DNA of 8,619 bases from Sphingomonadales bacterium. Lineage in GTDB: Bacteria; Pseudomonadota; Alphaproteobacteria; Sphingomonadales; Sphingomonadaceae. The stretch is from contig JAIXPM010000421.1 in the NCBI GenBank assembly GCA_027486275.1, forward strand, positions 1-8,619, in the 5' to 3' direction. The position numbers were made by a program, and so were the translations under genes. The notes under the pieces are model-generated. The model was not told the DNA's origin and searched no databases. It saw only the letters and a program-made list of their open reading frames with translations. This document shows positions 1 to 5,444 of this stretch, one piece after another. Numbering within the stretch: position 1 is the first letter of the stretch; every line of letters begins with the position of its first letter.

Positions 1-7
1 CTGGCGC

Positions 8-682
8 GTGACCGATCTTTCGCTCAACGGCCCGCTGGTTCAGCTGTTCATCTCGGCGTTTGTCACCTTGTTCGTGGTGATTGATCCGCCGGGCTGCGTG
101 CCGATTTTCTCCAGCCTCACCGCCGGCACCACCCCCAAGCACCGCCGCGACATGGCGGTGCGGTCCAGCCTGATCGCGGCGGGCGTGCTGATCGCATTTG
201 CGTTGGGCGGCGAGGCGTTTCTGTCGGCGCTGGGCATCACCTTGCCCGCCTTCAAGATCGCCGGCGGCCTGATGGTGTTCGTGATTGCCATCGACATGGT
301 GTTCGAAAAGCGCACCCAGCGCCGCGAAACCCGCGCCGAAGGCGTGAAATCCGCCGCCGATGCCGCTGGCAAGCCGCTGGAGGAGGAGGATATCTCGGTC
401 TTTCCAATGGCGATTCCGATGCTCGCCGGGCCGGGATCGATCGCGTCGGTGATGCTGCTGTCGGCGCGCACCGATGGCGATGTCACCAAGGAAGCCGTGG
501 TGCTGGGCGCGCTGGTCACCGTGCTGCTGCTCACCCTGCTCTGCCTGCTTGCAGCAGGACCGATGATGAAGCTGATGGGCGCCAAGTTCGAAGGCGCGCT
601 CACCCGTCTGCTGGGCGTGGTGCTGGCGGCGCTGGCGGCGCAGTTCGTGATCGACGGCATCAAGCAGAGCTTTGGGCTGTAA
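8..682 (+). CDS. MarC family integral membrane protein (NAAT/UPF0056 family)
   Basis: A 224-residue inner-membrane protein of the MarC family. The family was once linked to multiple antibiotic resistance, but its substrate is not firmly established. Visible are about six hydrophobic segments (residues roughly 9-34, 52-73, 76-98, 131-152, 162-188 and 197-220). The family hallmark VVIDPPGCVPIF lies in the first segment and PMAIPMLAGPGSI starts the fourth. Between segments three and four is a charged loop rich in Arg, Lys and Glu (about residues 99-130). The start used is a GTG at position 8. The frame stays open to the left edge, so a start a few codons upstream cannot be excluded, but the N-terminus already matches usual family length. 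The stop is followed after 70 bp by the SDR gene on the same strand. No clear terminator lies between, so co-transcription is possible. The family call is strong; the transported substrate is unknown. Confidence 0.9.
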   Translation: MTDLSLNGPLVQLFISAFVTLFVVIDPPGCVPIFSSLTAGTTPKHRRDMAVRSSLIAAGVLIAFALGGEAFLSALGITLPAFKIAGGLMVFVIAIDMVFEKRTQRRETRAEGVKSAADAAGKPLEEEDISVFPMAIPMLAGPGSIASVMLLSARTDGDVTKEAVVLGALVTVLLLTLLCLLAAGPMMKLMGAKFEGALTRLLGVVLAALAAQFVIDGIKQSFGL

Positions 683-752
683 CAGCCGGGATTGCTCGAC
701 AGGTTAAACGGCGCGGGCCAGACTGCCCCCTGCAACCACAGGAGACTCGACC

Positions 753-1418
753 ATGCCATCAGCCCTCATCATCGGTGCCTCGCGCGGCATCGGCCTTGGC
801 CTCACGGCCGAACTGATCGGCCGCGGCTGGGACGTGGTGGCCACCCAGCGCAGTTCATCACCCGCACTGGCCGCGACCGGCGCGCAAGTGGCAACGGTGG
901 ATATCGACGACAGCGACACGGTGACGGCGCTGGCCGCCAATCTGGCTGGCAGGACGTTCGATCATGTGCTGATCAACGCCGGCATTACCGGTGGCCGCGC
1001 CGATACCGCCAGCACCGTGAGCCGTGATGCCATGACGCAGTTGTTCTGGACCAACGCCATCGCCCCGATCCGCGCCGGCCGCATCCTGCTGCCACTGGTC
1101 AAGGAAGGCGGCTCGATCGGCTTCATGACCTCGATCCTGGGTTCGGTGGGCGGCCGCACGCACGGCTATGCCGAACTCTACAGCGCCTCGAAAGCGGCGC
1201 TCAACAGCCTGAGCCGGGGCTTTGCCGTGCAGGATGTCGGCAGCCGCGCCGTGGCCGTGCTCAACCTGCACCCGGGCTGGGTGAAGACCGACATGGGCGG
1301 TGCCGATGCCGATATCGATGTCGCCACCAGCGTGAAGGGCCTGGCCGATGTGATCGCTGCGGCGCACCCGCCCGGTCAGGTCTATGTCGACTACAAGGGC
1401 AGCAGCATCCCCTGGTAG
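753..1418 (+). CDS. Short-chain dehydrogenase/reductase (SDR) family oxidoreductase
   Basis: A 221-residue cytoplasmic NAD(P)-dependent oxidoreductase of the classical SDR fold. The N-terminal cofactor motif is GASRGIG (residues 8-14), NAG is at 75-77, a structural or catalytic Asn is at 101, Ser127 or Ser131 fits the catalytic serine, and the YxxxK pair is Tyr143/Lys147. HPGWVKTDMGG (173-183) is the usual motif after the active site. It is short for an SDR and lacks a long C-terminal substrate loop, like the C-factor/YciK-like small SDRs. The substrate cannot be told from sequence. Arg11 and the TQR at 31-33 after the second beta strand suggest NADPH preference, which is an inference. The ATG is set by an AGGAGA ribosome site at 740-745, 7 nt upstream. 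Transcription should end at the hairpin at 1435-1461. Confidence 0.93.
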   Translation: MPSALIIGASRGIGLGLTAELIGRGWDVVATQRSSSPALAATGAQVATVDIDDSDTVTALAANLAGRTFDHVLINAGITGGRADTASTVSRDAMTQLFWTNAIAPIRAGRILLPLVKEGGSIGFMTSILGSVGGRTHGYAELYSASKAALNSLSRGFAVQDVGSRAVAVLNLHPGWVKTDMGGADADIDVATSVKGLADVIAAAHPPGQVYVDYKGSSIPW

Positions 1419-1434
1419 GCAGCAGACAGAAAAA

Positions 1435-1461
1435 GGGCGCCGCTCCGATGGAGCGGCGCCC
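1435..1461. terminator. Bidirectional intrinsic terminator between convergent genes
   Basis: A perfect 12-bp GC-rich stem (GGGCGCCGCTCC with GGAGCGGCGCCC) closes a 3-nt loop. It sits 16 bp after the SDR stop and 41 bp beyond the stop of the convergent PEP-CTERM gene. Read on the minus strand it is followed by TTTTTCTGTC, a classic U-tract, so it should work best for the PEP-CTERM transcript. On the plus strand the tail is ATTCTTCTC, which is weaker but still pyrimidine-rich. Confidence 0.88.
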
Positions 1462-1502
1462 ATTCTTCTCGACCAGGGCCGGAAGAACCGACCCTTGCCG
1501 GA

Positions 1503-2192
1503 TCAGGCAGCAACGCTGCTGCGACGACGGCGGGCGGCGACGCCAACCATGCCGAAGCCGGCAATCAGCATCAGCCACGTGGACGGTTCGGGAACCGCGC
1601 TGTCGACCAGGATGTTGTCGATGATCGGACCGGCCGAGTCATTCGGGCCAGCACCGCCAAAGGTGAGCAGCAGCGAGCCGGCGCTGGTCGGGACGAACGA
1701 CAGCGCATAGCTGACGAACGGGCGATTGCGGACCAGCGACTCAGTGTAGGTTCCCATGGTGGAGATGCCCGGGCCAGTGCTGCCGTACGAACCTTGGAAG
1801 CCCGAGATCAGCGTGAACACGGCGATGTTTTCGGGATCGGTGAAGCCCAGCGCGAAGTTGAAGATGTCGGCCGGGGTGCCGGCGCGCGGGTTGCCGCTGA
1901 CAGCGAACGACACTGTGATCACGCGACCAGCGTTGAAGCCGATCGGATCCGACGTGACCGAACCGACGTTCGGCGAACCGACAAGATCAAGGCAGCGGCC
2001 GGCAGCACCGGCACACAGCACGCCCGCCGTGCCGTTGCTGACGATGTCAACGCCGCCAGTGACCGTGAAGCCGGGCACGTTGGTGGTGTTGTTGGCCCGC
2101 GGCGCCGAATCGAAATTCTGGCTGAAGATGGTCACGGCAGACGCCGGCATGGCCATCACGGCGGCAGCAGCAAGAGCAGTCAGGATGCGCAT
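1503..2192 (-). CDS. PEP-CTERM sorting domain-containing exported protein
   Basis: A 229-residue surface or extracellular protein. It has a Sec signal peptide (residues 1-19, cleavage after ASA), a beta-rich Thr/Ser/Gly/Asn-rich mature domain with two close cysteines in LCAGAAGRC, and a C-terminal sorting signal. That signal is VPEPSTW (from residue 200), a hydrophobic stretch containing LIAGFGMVG, and then four arginines, which is the tripartite layout recognised by exosortase. The usual sphingomonad form is PEPxxWA; here Leu follows the Trp. Proteins of this class are thought to be processed by exosortase and released with exopolysaccharide. No exosortase gene is in the window, which is normal because substrates are scattered. 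The ATG at 2192 is chosen over an in-frame ATG at 2234: it has an AGGGAGA ribosome site at good spacing, it begins the signal peptide, and the upstream ATG lies within the sigma-54 promoter. The binding or catalytic role of the mature domain is not recognisable. Confidence 0.92.
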   Translation of the reverse strand: MRILTALAAAAVMAMPASAVTIFSQNFDSAPRANNTTNVPGFTVTGGVDIVSNGTAGVLCAGAAGRCLDLVGSPNVGSVTSDPIGFNAGRVITVSFAVSGNPRAGTPADIFNFALGFTDPENIAVFTLISGFQGSYGSTGPGISTMGTYTESLVRNRPFVSYALSFVPTSAGSLLLTFGGAGPNDSAGPIIDNILVDSAVPEPSTWLMLIAGFGMVGVAARRRRSSVAA

Positions 2193-2222
2193 TGAAATCT
2201 CCCTTTGATACGCAGCCCTCCA

Positions 2223-2238
2223 TGCAAGCAGCATGCCA
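2223..2238 (-). promoter_or_regulatory. Predicted sigma-54 (RpoN) promoter of the PEP-CTERM gene
   Basis: Read on the minus strand the element is TGGCATG, four bases, then TTGCA. It differs from the sigma-54 consensus TGGCACG-N4-TTGCW at one base only and keeps the invariant GG and GC exactly 10 nt apart. The start of transcription would fall near 2212, giving a leader of about 20 nt that just contains the AGGGAGA ribosome site of the gene. This spacing supports both the promoter and the start codon at 2192. Sigma-54 control of PEP-CTERM genes is known in exosortase systems of other bacteria. That it works here is inference. Confidence 0.75.
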
Positions 2239-2248
2239 AAATGGATGT
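2236..2248. repeat. 13-bp direct repeat, copy 1 (promoter-proximal)
   Basis: CCAAAATGGATGT on the plus strand, identical to the copy at 2304-2316. This copy overlaps the -24 end of the sigma-54 element by three bases, so on the minus strand it reads into TGG of the promoter. The two copies are 68 bp apart and bracket both inverted repeats. Confidence 0.7.
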
Positions 2249-2263
2249 TTCACGATTTCTGGT

Positions 2264-2280
2264 TAACGTTCAAGACGTTA
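2264..2280. promoter_or_regulatory. Inverted repeat upstream of sigma-54 promoter (candidate activator site)
   Basis: Perfect dyad TAACGT, 5-nt spacer, ACGTTA. Relative to the predicted start near 2212 it lies at about -52 to -68, directly abutting the second dyad at 2281-2301. It could be an activator site or part of a composite one. No known regulator consensus was recognised. Confidence 0.4.
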
Positions 2281-2301
2281 TGACCATTATGCGAATGGTC
2301 A
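2281..2301. promoter_or_regulatory. 7-7-7 inverted repeat, candidate enhancer site for a sigma-54 activator
   Basis: Perfect dyad: TGACCAT, 7-nt spacer, ATGGTCA. Its centre is about 79 bp upstream of the predicted transcription start, close to the range where enhancer-binding proteins of sigma-54 promoters usually sit. A two-fold symmetric site of this size fits a dimeric helix-turn-helix protein. A PrsR-like activator of PEP-CTERM genes is a reasonable guess but unproven. Confidence 0.5.
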
Positions 2302-2303
2302 AT

Positions 2304-2316
2304 CCAAAATGGATGT
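2304..2316. repeat. 13-bp direct repeat, copy 2 (promoter-distal)
   Basis: Exact second copy of CCAAAATGGATGT, two bases beyond the 7-7-7 dyad. Unlike copy 1 it is not followed by a correctly spaced -12 GC, so it is not a second sigma-54 promoter. It could be a regulator-binding site or the trace of a promoter-region duplication. Confidence 0.65.
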
Positions 2317-2752
2317 AAATTATGCCGACATACCGGACGCTGCGGTTCAGCGCCCGGTCCCTCCAGGTCGCAGCCTGAAAGTCGGTCATTCTGATCGCCC
2401 TGGCCCTCGAAATGACCAGAATGGCGAGTCGGATTCATTATGCCTTAAAACTTCTGACGTGAAAATTATAAATTGGTTAACAGCGCGCCGTTCCGGCCTG
2501 GCTTGAAGCCGTGGCCTATCCCATTCAGCGTCTGTGTAAAGATTTCCGACACAGGCGCCGGCCTGCCATCCAGCAGAGCCGATCGGCCCGAAGTCGGCAA
2601 TCGGCATGACCCGGTTGAGCCCTTCAGGACTGGCTGCTGATCACATCCGGACTTTGAAGCGCATGGCAACGCCCGCCACACCGCGCAGACGCCGCATGGC
2701 CCCACCCCTTTGCGACGCGTCAATCAATCACACCACAGCAAAACCGCAGGGT
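2317..2752. other. Intergenic stretch without a convincing gene
   Basis: These 436 bases lie between the regulatory array of the PEP-CTERM gene and the end of argG. Short open frames exist on both strands, but they overlap one another, lack good ribosome sites and give Pro/Arg/Gly-rich shadow-like proteins. Two things stand out. An imperfectly nested inverted repeat has GGTCATT (2384-2390) facing AATGACC (2411-2417). A strongly AT-rich island lies at 2431-2480 (14 of 50 bases are G or C by hand count), with an exact TATAAT on the minus strand at 2465-2470. No clear argG terminator with a T-run was found. Confidence 0.6.
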
Positions 2753-3973
2753 TCAACGCCCGTCGCGCCGCCCCAGCAGGCGCAGCCGCAGCGCGTTCAG
2801 CTTGATGAAGCCGGCGGCATCGCGCTGATCATAGGCGCCGCGGTCATCCTCGAAGGTGACGATGCCGGCCGAATAGAGGCTGTAGGGCGATTTGCGCCCC
2901 ACCACGCCCACATTGCCCTTGTACAGCTTCAGCCGCACCGTGCCGGTCACCTTGTCCTGGCTGTGATCGATGGCCGCCTGCAGCATCTCGCGTTCGGGGC
3001 TGAACCAGAAACCGTTATACAGCAGCTCGGCATATTTCGGCATCAGCTCATCCTTCAGATGCGCCGCGCCGCGATCCAGCGTGATCTGTTCGATGCCGCG
3101 GTGCGCGATGTGCAGGATAGTGCCGCCTGGCGTTTCATACATGCCGCGCGACTTCATGCCGACGAACCGGTTTTCCAGCAGATCGAGCCGGCCAATGCCA
3201 TGGCGCTTGCCCAGCTCGTTCAGCTTCGCCAGCAGCGTCGCCGGGCTCAGCCCTTCGCCATTGATCGCCACCGCATCGCCGCTCTGGAAATCGACGGTGA
3301 TATATTCCGGCGTATCCGGCGCGTCTTCCGGGTGATCGGTGCGGCTGTAGACATAATCCGGCACTTCTTCCCATGGATCTTCCAGCACTTTGCCTTCCGA
3401 AGAGGTGTGCAGCAGGTTGGCATCGGTCGAAAACGGGCTCTCGCCGCGCTTGTCCTTCGCCACCGGGATCTGGTGCTGTTCGGCAAAGGCGATCAGCGCT
3501 TCACGGCTGGTCAGATTCCATTCCCGCCACGGCGCGATGATGCGGATATCGGGCGCCAGCGCATAATAGCCCAGCTCAAACCGCACCTGGTCATTGCCCT
3601 TGCCTGTCGCCCCGTGGGACACGGCATCGGCACCCGTCATCTTGGCGATCTCGATCTGGCGCTTGGCGATCAGCGGCCGCGCGATCGACGTGCCGAGCAG
3701 ATACAGCCCTTCATACAGCGCGTTGGCGCGCATTATCGGGAAGACATAATCCTTCACGAACTCTTCGCGCAGATCGTCGATGAAGATATTCTCCGGCTTG
3801 ATGCCGAGCAGCAGCGCCTTGGCCCGCGCCGGCTCTAGCTCTTCACCTTGGCCCAGATCGGCGGTGAAGGTGACGACCTCGCATTGATACTCCGTCTGCA
3901 GCCACTTCAGGATCACGCTGGTATCCAGCCCGCCTGAATAGGCCAGCACCACCTTGTTGATCGAATCAGCCAT
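2753..3973 (-). CDS. argG: Argininosuccinate synthase
   Basis: Cytoplasmic enzyme that joins citrulline and aspartate with ATP cleavage to AMP and pyrophosphate, making argininosuccinate in the penultimate step of arginine synthesis. At 406 residues it is the normal length for the bacterial type-1 enzyme. The N-terminal PP-loop AYSGGLDTS (residues 11-19) binds [16 protein letters not shown] (about 121-133) and [20 protein letters not shown] (about 182-201) are the conserved citrulline and aspartate binding regions. Two in-frame ATGs lie 6 bp apart (3979 and 3973). The GAGG of the ribosome site is only two bases from the first but about 8 nt from the second, so 3973 is preferred; the other start would add Met-Thr. 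The gene stands alone, divergent from a DUF1801 gene with about 69 bp between the starts. No other arginine gene is nearby, which is common in alphaproteobacteria. Confidence 0.97.
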   Translation of the reverse strand: MADSINKVVLAYSGGLDTSVILKWLQTEYQCEVVTFTADLGQGEELEPARAKALLLGIKPENIFIDDLREEFVKDYVFPIMRANALYEGLYLLGTSIARPLIAKRQIEIAKMTGADAVSHGATGKGNDQVRFELGYYALAPDIRIIAPWREWNLTSREALIAFAEQHQIPVAKDKRGESPFSTDANLLHTSSEGKVLEDPWEEVPDYVYSRTDHPEDAPDTPEYITVDFQSGDAVAINGEGLSPATLLAKLNELGKRHGIGRLDLLENRFVGMKSRGMYETPGGTILHIAHRGIEQITLDRGAAHLKDELMPKYAELLYNGFWFSPEREMLQAAIDHSQDKVTGTVRLKLYKGNVGVVGRKSPYSLYSAGIVTFEDDRGAYDQRDAAGFIKLNALRLRLLGRRDGR

Positions 3974-4042
3974 CGTCATTCCCTCACGTTGTGGTTGCGC
4001 GCCTATTTGCTAAGCTCCCGCAACGCAAGCGGAGGCGTTACC

Positions 4043-4450
4043 GTGGCCGACACACCAAAGACATTACCCACCGATACCAGCGTCCCGGCTTTCCTGGCCG
4101 CCCTTGAACCCGCCCGCCGCCGCGAGGAAGCCTTGGGCCTAGCCGCCCTGCTCGAAACGGTCGCCGGCTGCCCACCCGTGCTGTGGGGCAGCAGCATCAT
4201 CGGCTATGGCACCTATCCCACCAAAACCGGCACTTGGCCCCGCCTCGGCTTCTCCCCGCGCAAGGCGAACCACGTCGTGTATCTGATGGACGGCTTCGAC
4301 GGCCAGGCCGACCTTCTGGCTGGGTTGGGCAAGGCCAGCACCGGCGTGTCGTGCCTCTACATCAAGAAACTCGCCGATATCGATATGGACGTGCTGGCCG
4401 AAATAGCCCGGCGGTCGTGGGCGATGATGGCGGCGCGCTATCCGGTCTGA
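4043..4450 (+). CDS. DUF1801 domain-containing protein
   Basis: A small cytoplasmic protein of 135 residues in the DUF1801 (YdhG-like) family; biochemical function unknown. Family features seen in order: TDTSVPAFLAALEPARRREEA (about residues 10-30), the VLWGSSIIGYGTY segment (46-58), the GFSPRKANHVVYLM core strand pair (69-82), GLGKASTGVSCLYIKKLADID (94-114), and a final helix ending in ARYP. The frame extends upstream to a TTG at 3989, but the GTG at 4043 is chosen because a clear GGAGG ribosome site (4031-4035) sits 7 nt before it and the family N-terminus starts there. It is divergent from argG and shares a compact promoter region with it. Nothing suggests a role in arginine synthesis. Family assignment is strong, function open. 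Confidence 0.88.
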   Translation: MADTPKTLPTDTSVPAFLAALEPARRREEALGLAALLETVAGCPPVLWGSSIIGYGTYPTKTGTWPRLGFSPRKANHVVYLMDGFDGQADLLAGLGKASTGVSCLYIKKLADIDMDVLAEIARRSWAMMAARYPV

Positions 4451-4458
4451 AGGAAGAA

Positions 4459-4489
4459 GGCCCTCCCGCGGGCAGGGCCCCGTCCCTGC
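4459..4489 (+). terminator. Possible terminator hairpins after the DUF1801 gene (weak)
   Basis: Two overlapping, mutually exclusive hairpins follow the stop. GGCCCT (4459-4464) pairs with AGGGCC (4474-4479), with a partly paired CCCGCGGG interior. GCAGGG (4472-4477) pairs with CCCTGC (4484-4489). There is no T-run, only ACCCATTTGTTCTG afterwards, so this is at best a weak intrinsic terminator. Confidence 0.35.
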
Positions 4490-4571
4490 ACCCATTTGTT
4501 CTGGAGCACCCCTCACATTCCACACGTCACCCCGGACATGATCCGGCTGCGATGCCATGCGGTCGTTGCCA

Positions 4572-4603
4572 TGCGTAGACTCCACAGCTGCGATGGCTAC
4601 GCA
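4572..4603. other. Inverted repeat upstream of the CheB-domain gene
   Basis: TGCGTAG (4572-4578) and CTACGCA (4597-4603) form a perfect 7-bp stem. A further CCA/TGG pairing inside follows a 3-nt bulge. It lies about 60 bp before the ATG and could be an operator or a leader structure. No known family was recognised. Confidence 0.3.
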
Positions 4604-4661
4604 CCCGTCGCTAACCTGATGGGCCCGAGATAAAGGCAATGCAGAGGAGGGCTCACACATA

Positions 4662-5243
4662 ATGATTGCGCAGAACGTGCCAATTATCTGCGTGGGCGGG
4701 TCGGCGGGTGGGCTTGACGCCTATGAACGCTTGCTCGCGAATCTGCCGCCCGATCTCGGCGCAGCGATTGTCATCGTGAACCACTTGCGGACGGTATCGA
4801 CCCGTCTGCACGAAATTCTACCGAACTATACCGATATGCCTGTCGAGCTGATTACCGAAGGCCTCGATATCCAGCCGAACCACGTGTTCATCATTCCATC
4901 CCAGCGGGATTTGCATGTGCTGAACGGCGAATTTCGCCTGATGCCCATTTCCAAGCCAAGAGGATGGCCCGATGTCATCACCGTCTTCCTCCAGTCTTTG
5001 ACCGAACACTGGCATGGCAAGCTGGTTGCAGTGATCGTGTCCGGTTTCGACGGCGACGGTGCGGACGCCTTATGCGCAATCCGAAACTGCGGGGGAACGA
5101 CGATCGCACAATTGCCGGCCTCAGCGGGAGCGCCCGACATGCCCGACAGCGCCATTGCCAGCGGGTGCGTGGATTTCATCCTGACGCCCGAGCAAATCGC
5201 CGATCAAATCATGAAGATCATTGGGCCGACCCAATCGAATTGA
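4662..5243 (+). CDS. Stand-alone CheB-type methylesterase domain protein
   Basis: A 193-residue protein consisting only of the CheB C-terminal catalytic domain; the receiver domain of classical CheB is absent. The family hydrolyses glutamyl methyl esters (and deamidates glutamine) on chemoreceptors. The catalytic triad is present: Ser14 in VGGSAGG, His41 in IVNHL, and Asp132 in SGFDGDGADAL, where family members have TGMGxDGA. The segment PSQRDLHVLNGEFRL (79-93) matches the usual lid region. The ATG is preceded by GAGGAGG (4644-4650), 11 nt away, rather long spacing. No chemoreceptor, CheR, CheA or CheY gene is near, so the substrate is unknown; it could act with a remote CheR or with a signalling system other than chemotaxis. 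GC seems lower than the surroundings in places (30 of 60 at 4801-4860 by hand count), which may hint at separate acquisition. Confidence 0.88.
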   Translation: MIAQNVPIICVGGSAGGLDAYERLLANLPPDLGAAIVIVNHLRTVSTRLHEILPNYTDMPVELITEGLDIQPNHVFIIPSQRDLHVLNGEFRLMPISKPRGWPDVITVFLQSLTEHWHGKLVAVIVSGFDGDGADALCAIRNCGGTTIAQLPASAGAPDMPDSAIASGCVDFILTPEQIADQIMKIIGPTQSN

Positions 5244-5353
5244 TCGTTCGCCCTTGCTTCAGAGGTCCGATTCCATTGTCGATCACGATCAATCCGCGCG
5301 TCTCAAACGGGGCGCACGCTCGTCAAACAGCGCGCCCGAAAACGAACGTGGGT

Positions 5354-5387
5354 GCAGGGGCTCAGCCCCTGCCCGCCGGAGGCCTCC
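5354..5387. repeat. Strong hairpin plus palindrome, candidate terminator or dispersed repeat
   Basis: GCAGGGGC (5354-5361), a TCA loop and GCCCCTGC (5365-5372) form a perfect 8-bp stem. Six bases further is the 10-bp palindrome GGAGGCCTCC (5378-5387), then T-rich TCTTTCCTTTC on the plus strand. It could end the CheB transcript, 110 nt after the stop, or the convergent S10 peptidase transcript. The shape (GC hairpin followed by CCGCCGGAGGC) also resembles palindromic elements that recur between genes in alphaproteobacteria; that is recollection, not a search result. No second copy is in the window. Confidence 0.5.
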
Positions 5388-5444
5388 TCTTTCCTTTCAG
5401 CCTTTGCCCTCGCGGCCGGCGGCGCGGCCACGGCCGCCTTGGCT

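Noticed and set aside
2193..2234. Upstream ATG at 2234 as start of the PEP-CTERM protein
   Set aside because: It would put 14 residues before the signal peptide, has no ribosome site and lies inside the predicted sigma-54 promoter, upstream of the transcription start.
2287..2310. A second sigma-54 promoter next to repeat copy 2
   Set aside because: TGG is present on the minus strand, but the bases 10 nt after GG are CG, not GC, so the spacing is off by one.
2250..2723. Several 60-85 residue frames on both strands in the argG to PEP-CTERM gap
   Set aside because: They overlap each other in different frames, lack ribosome sites and show no protein-like hydrophobic pattern or motif.
2606..3838. 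A 410-residue open frame on the plus strand antisense to argG
   Set aside because: It lies almost wholly opposite a fully conserved argG, has no recognisable motif and arises from GC-rich codon bias on the other strand.
3994..4024. Inverted repeat GTTGCG/CGCAAC in the argG/DUF1801 divergent promoter as an ArgR site
   Set aside because: Arms of 6 bp with a 19-bp spacer do not resemble the ARG box, and chance occurrence is likely in GC-rich DNA.
3989..4042. TTG start at 3989 for the DUF1801 protein
   Set aside because: The added 18 residues do not match the family, and the strong GGAGG sits right before the GTG at 4043.
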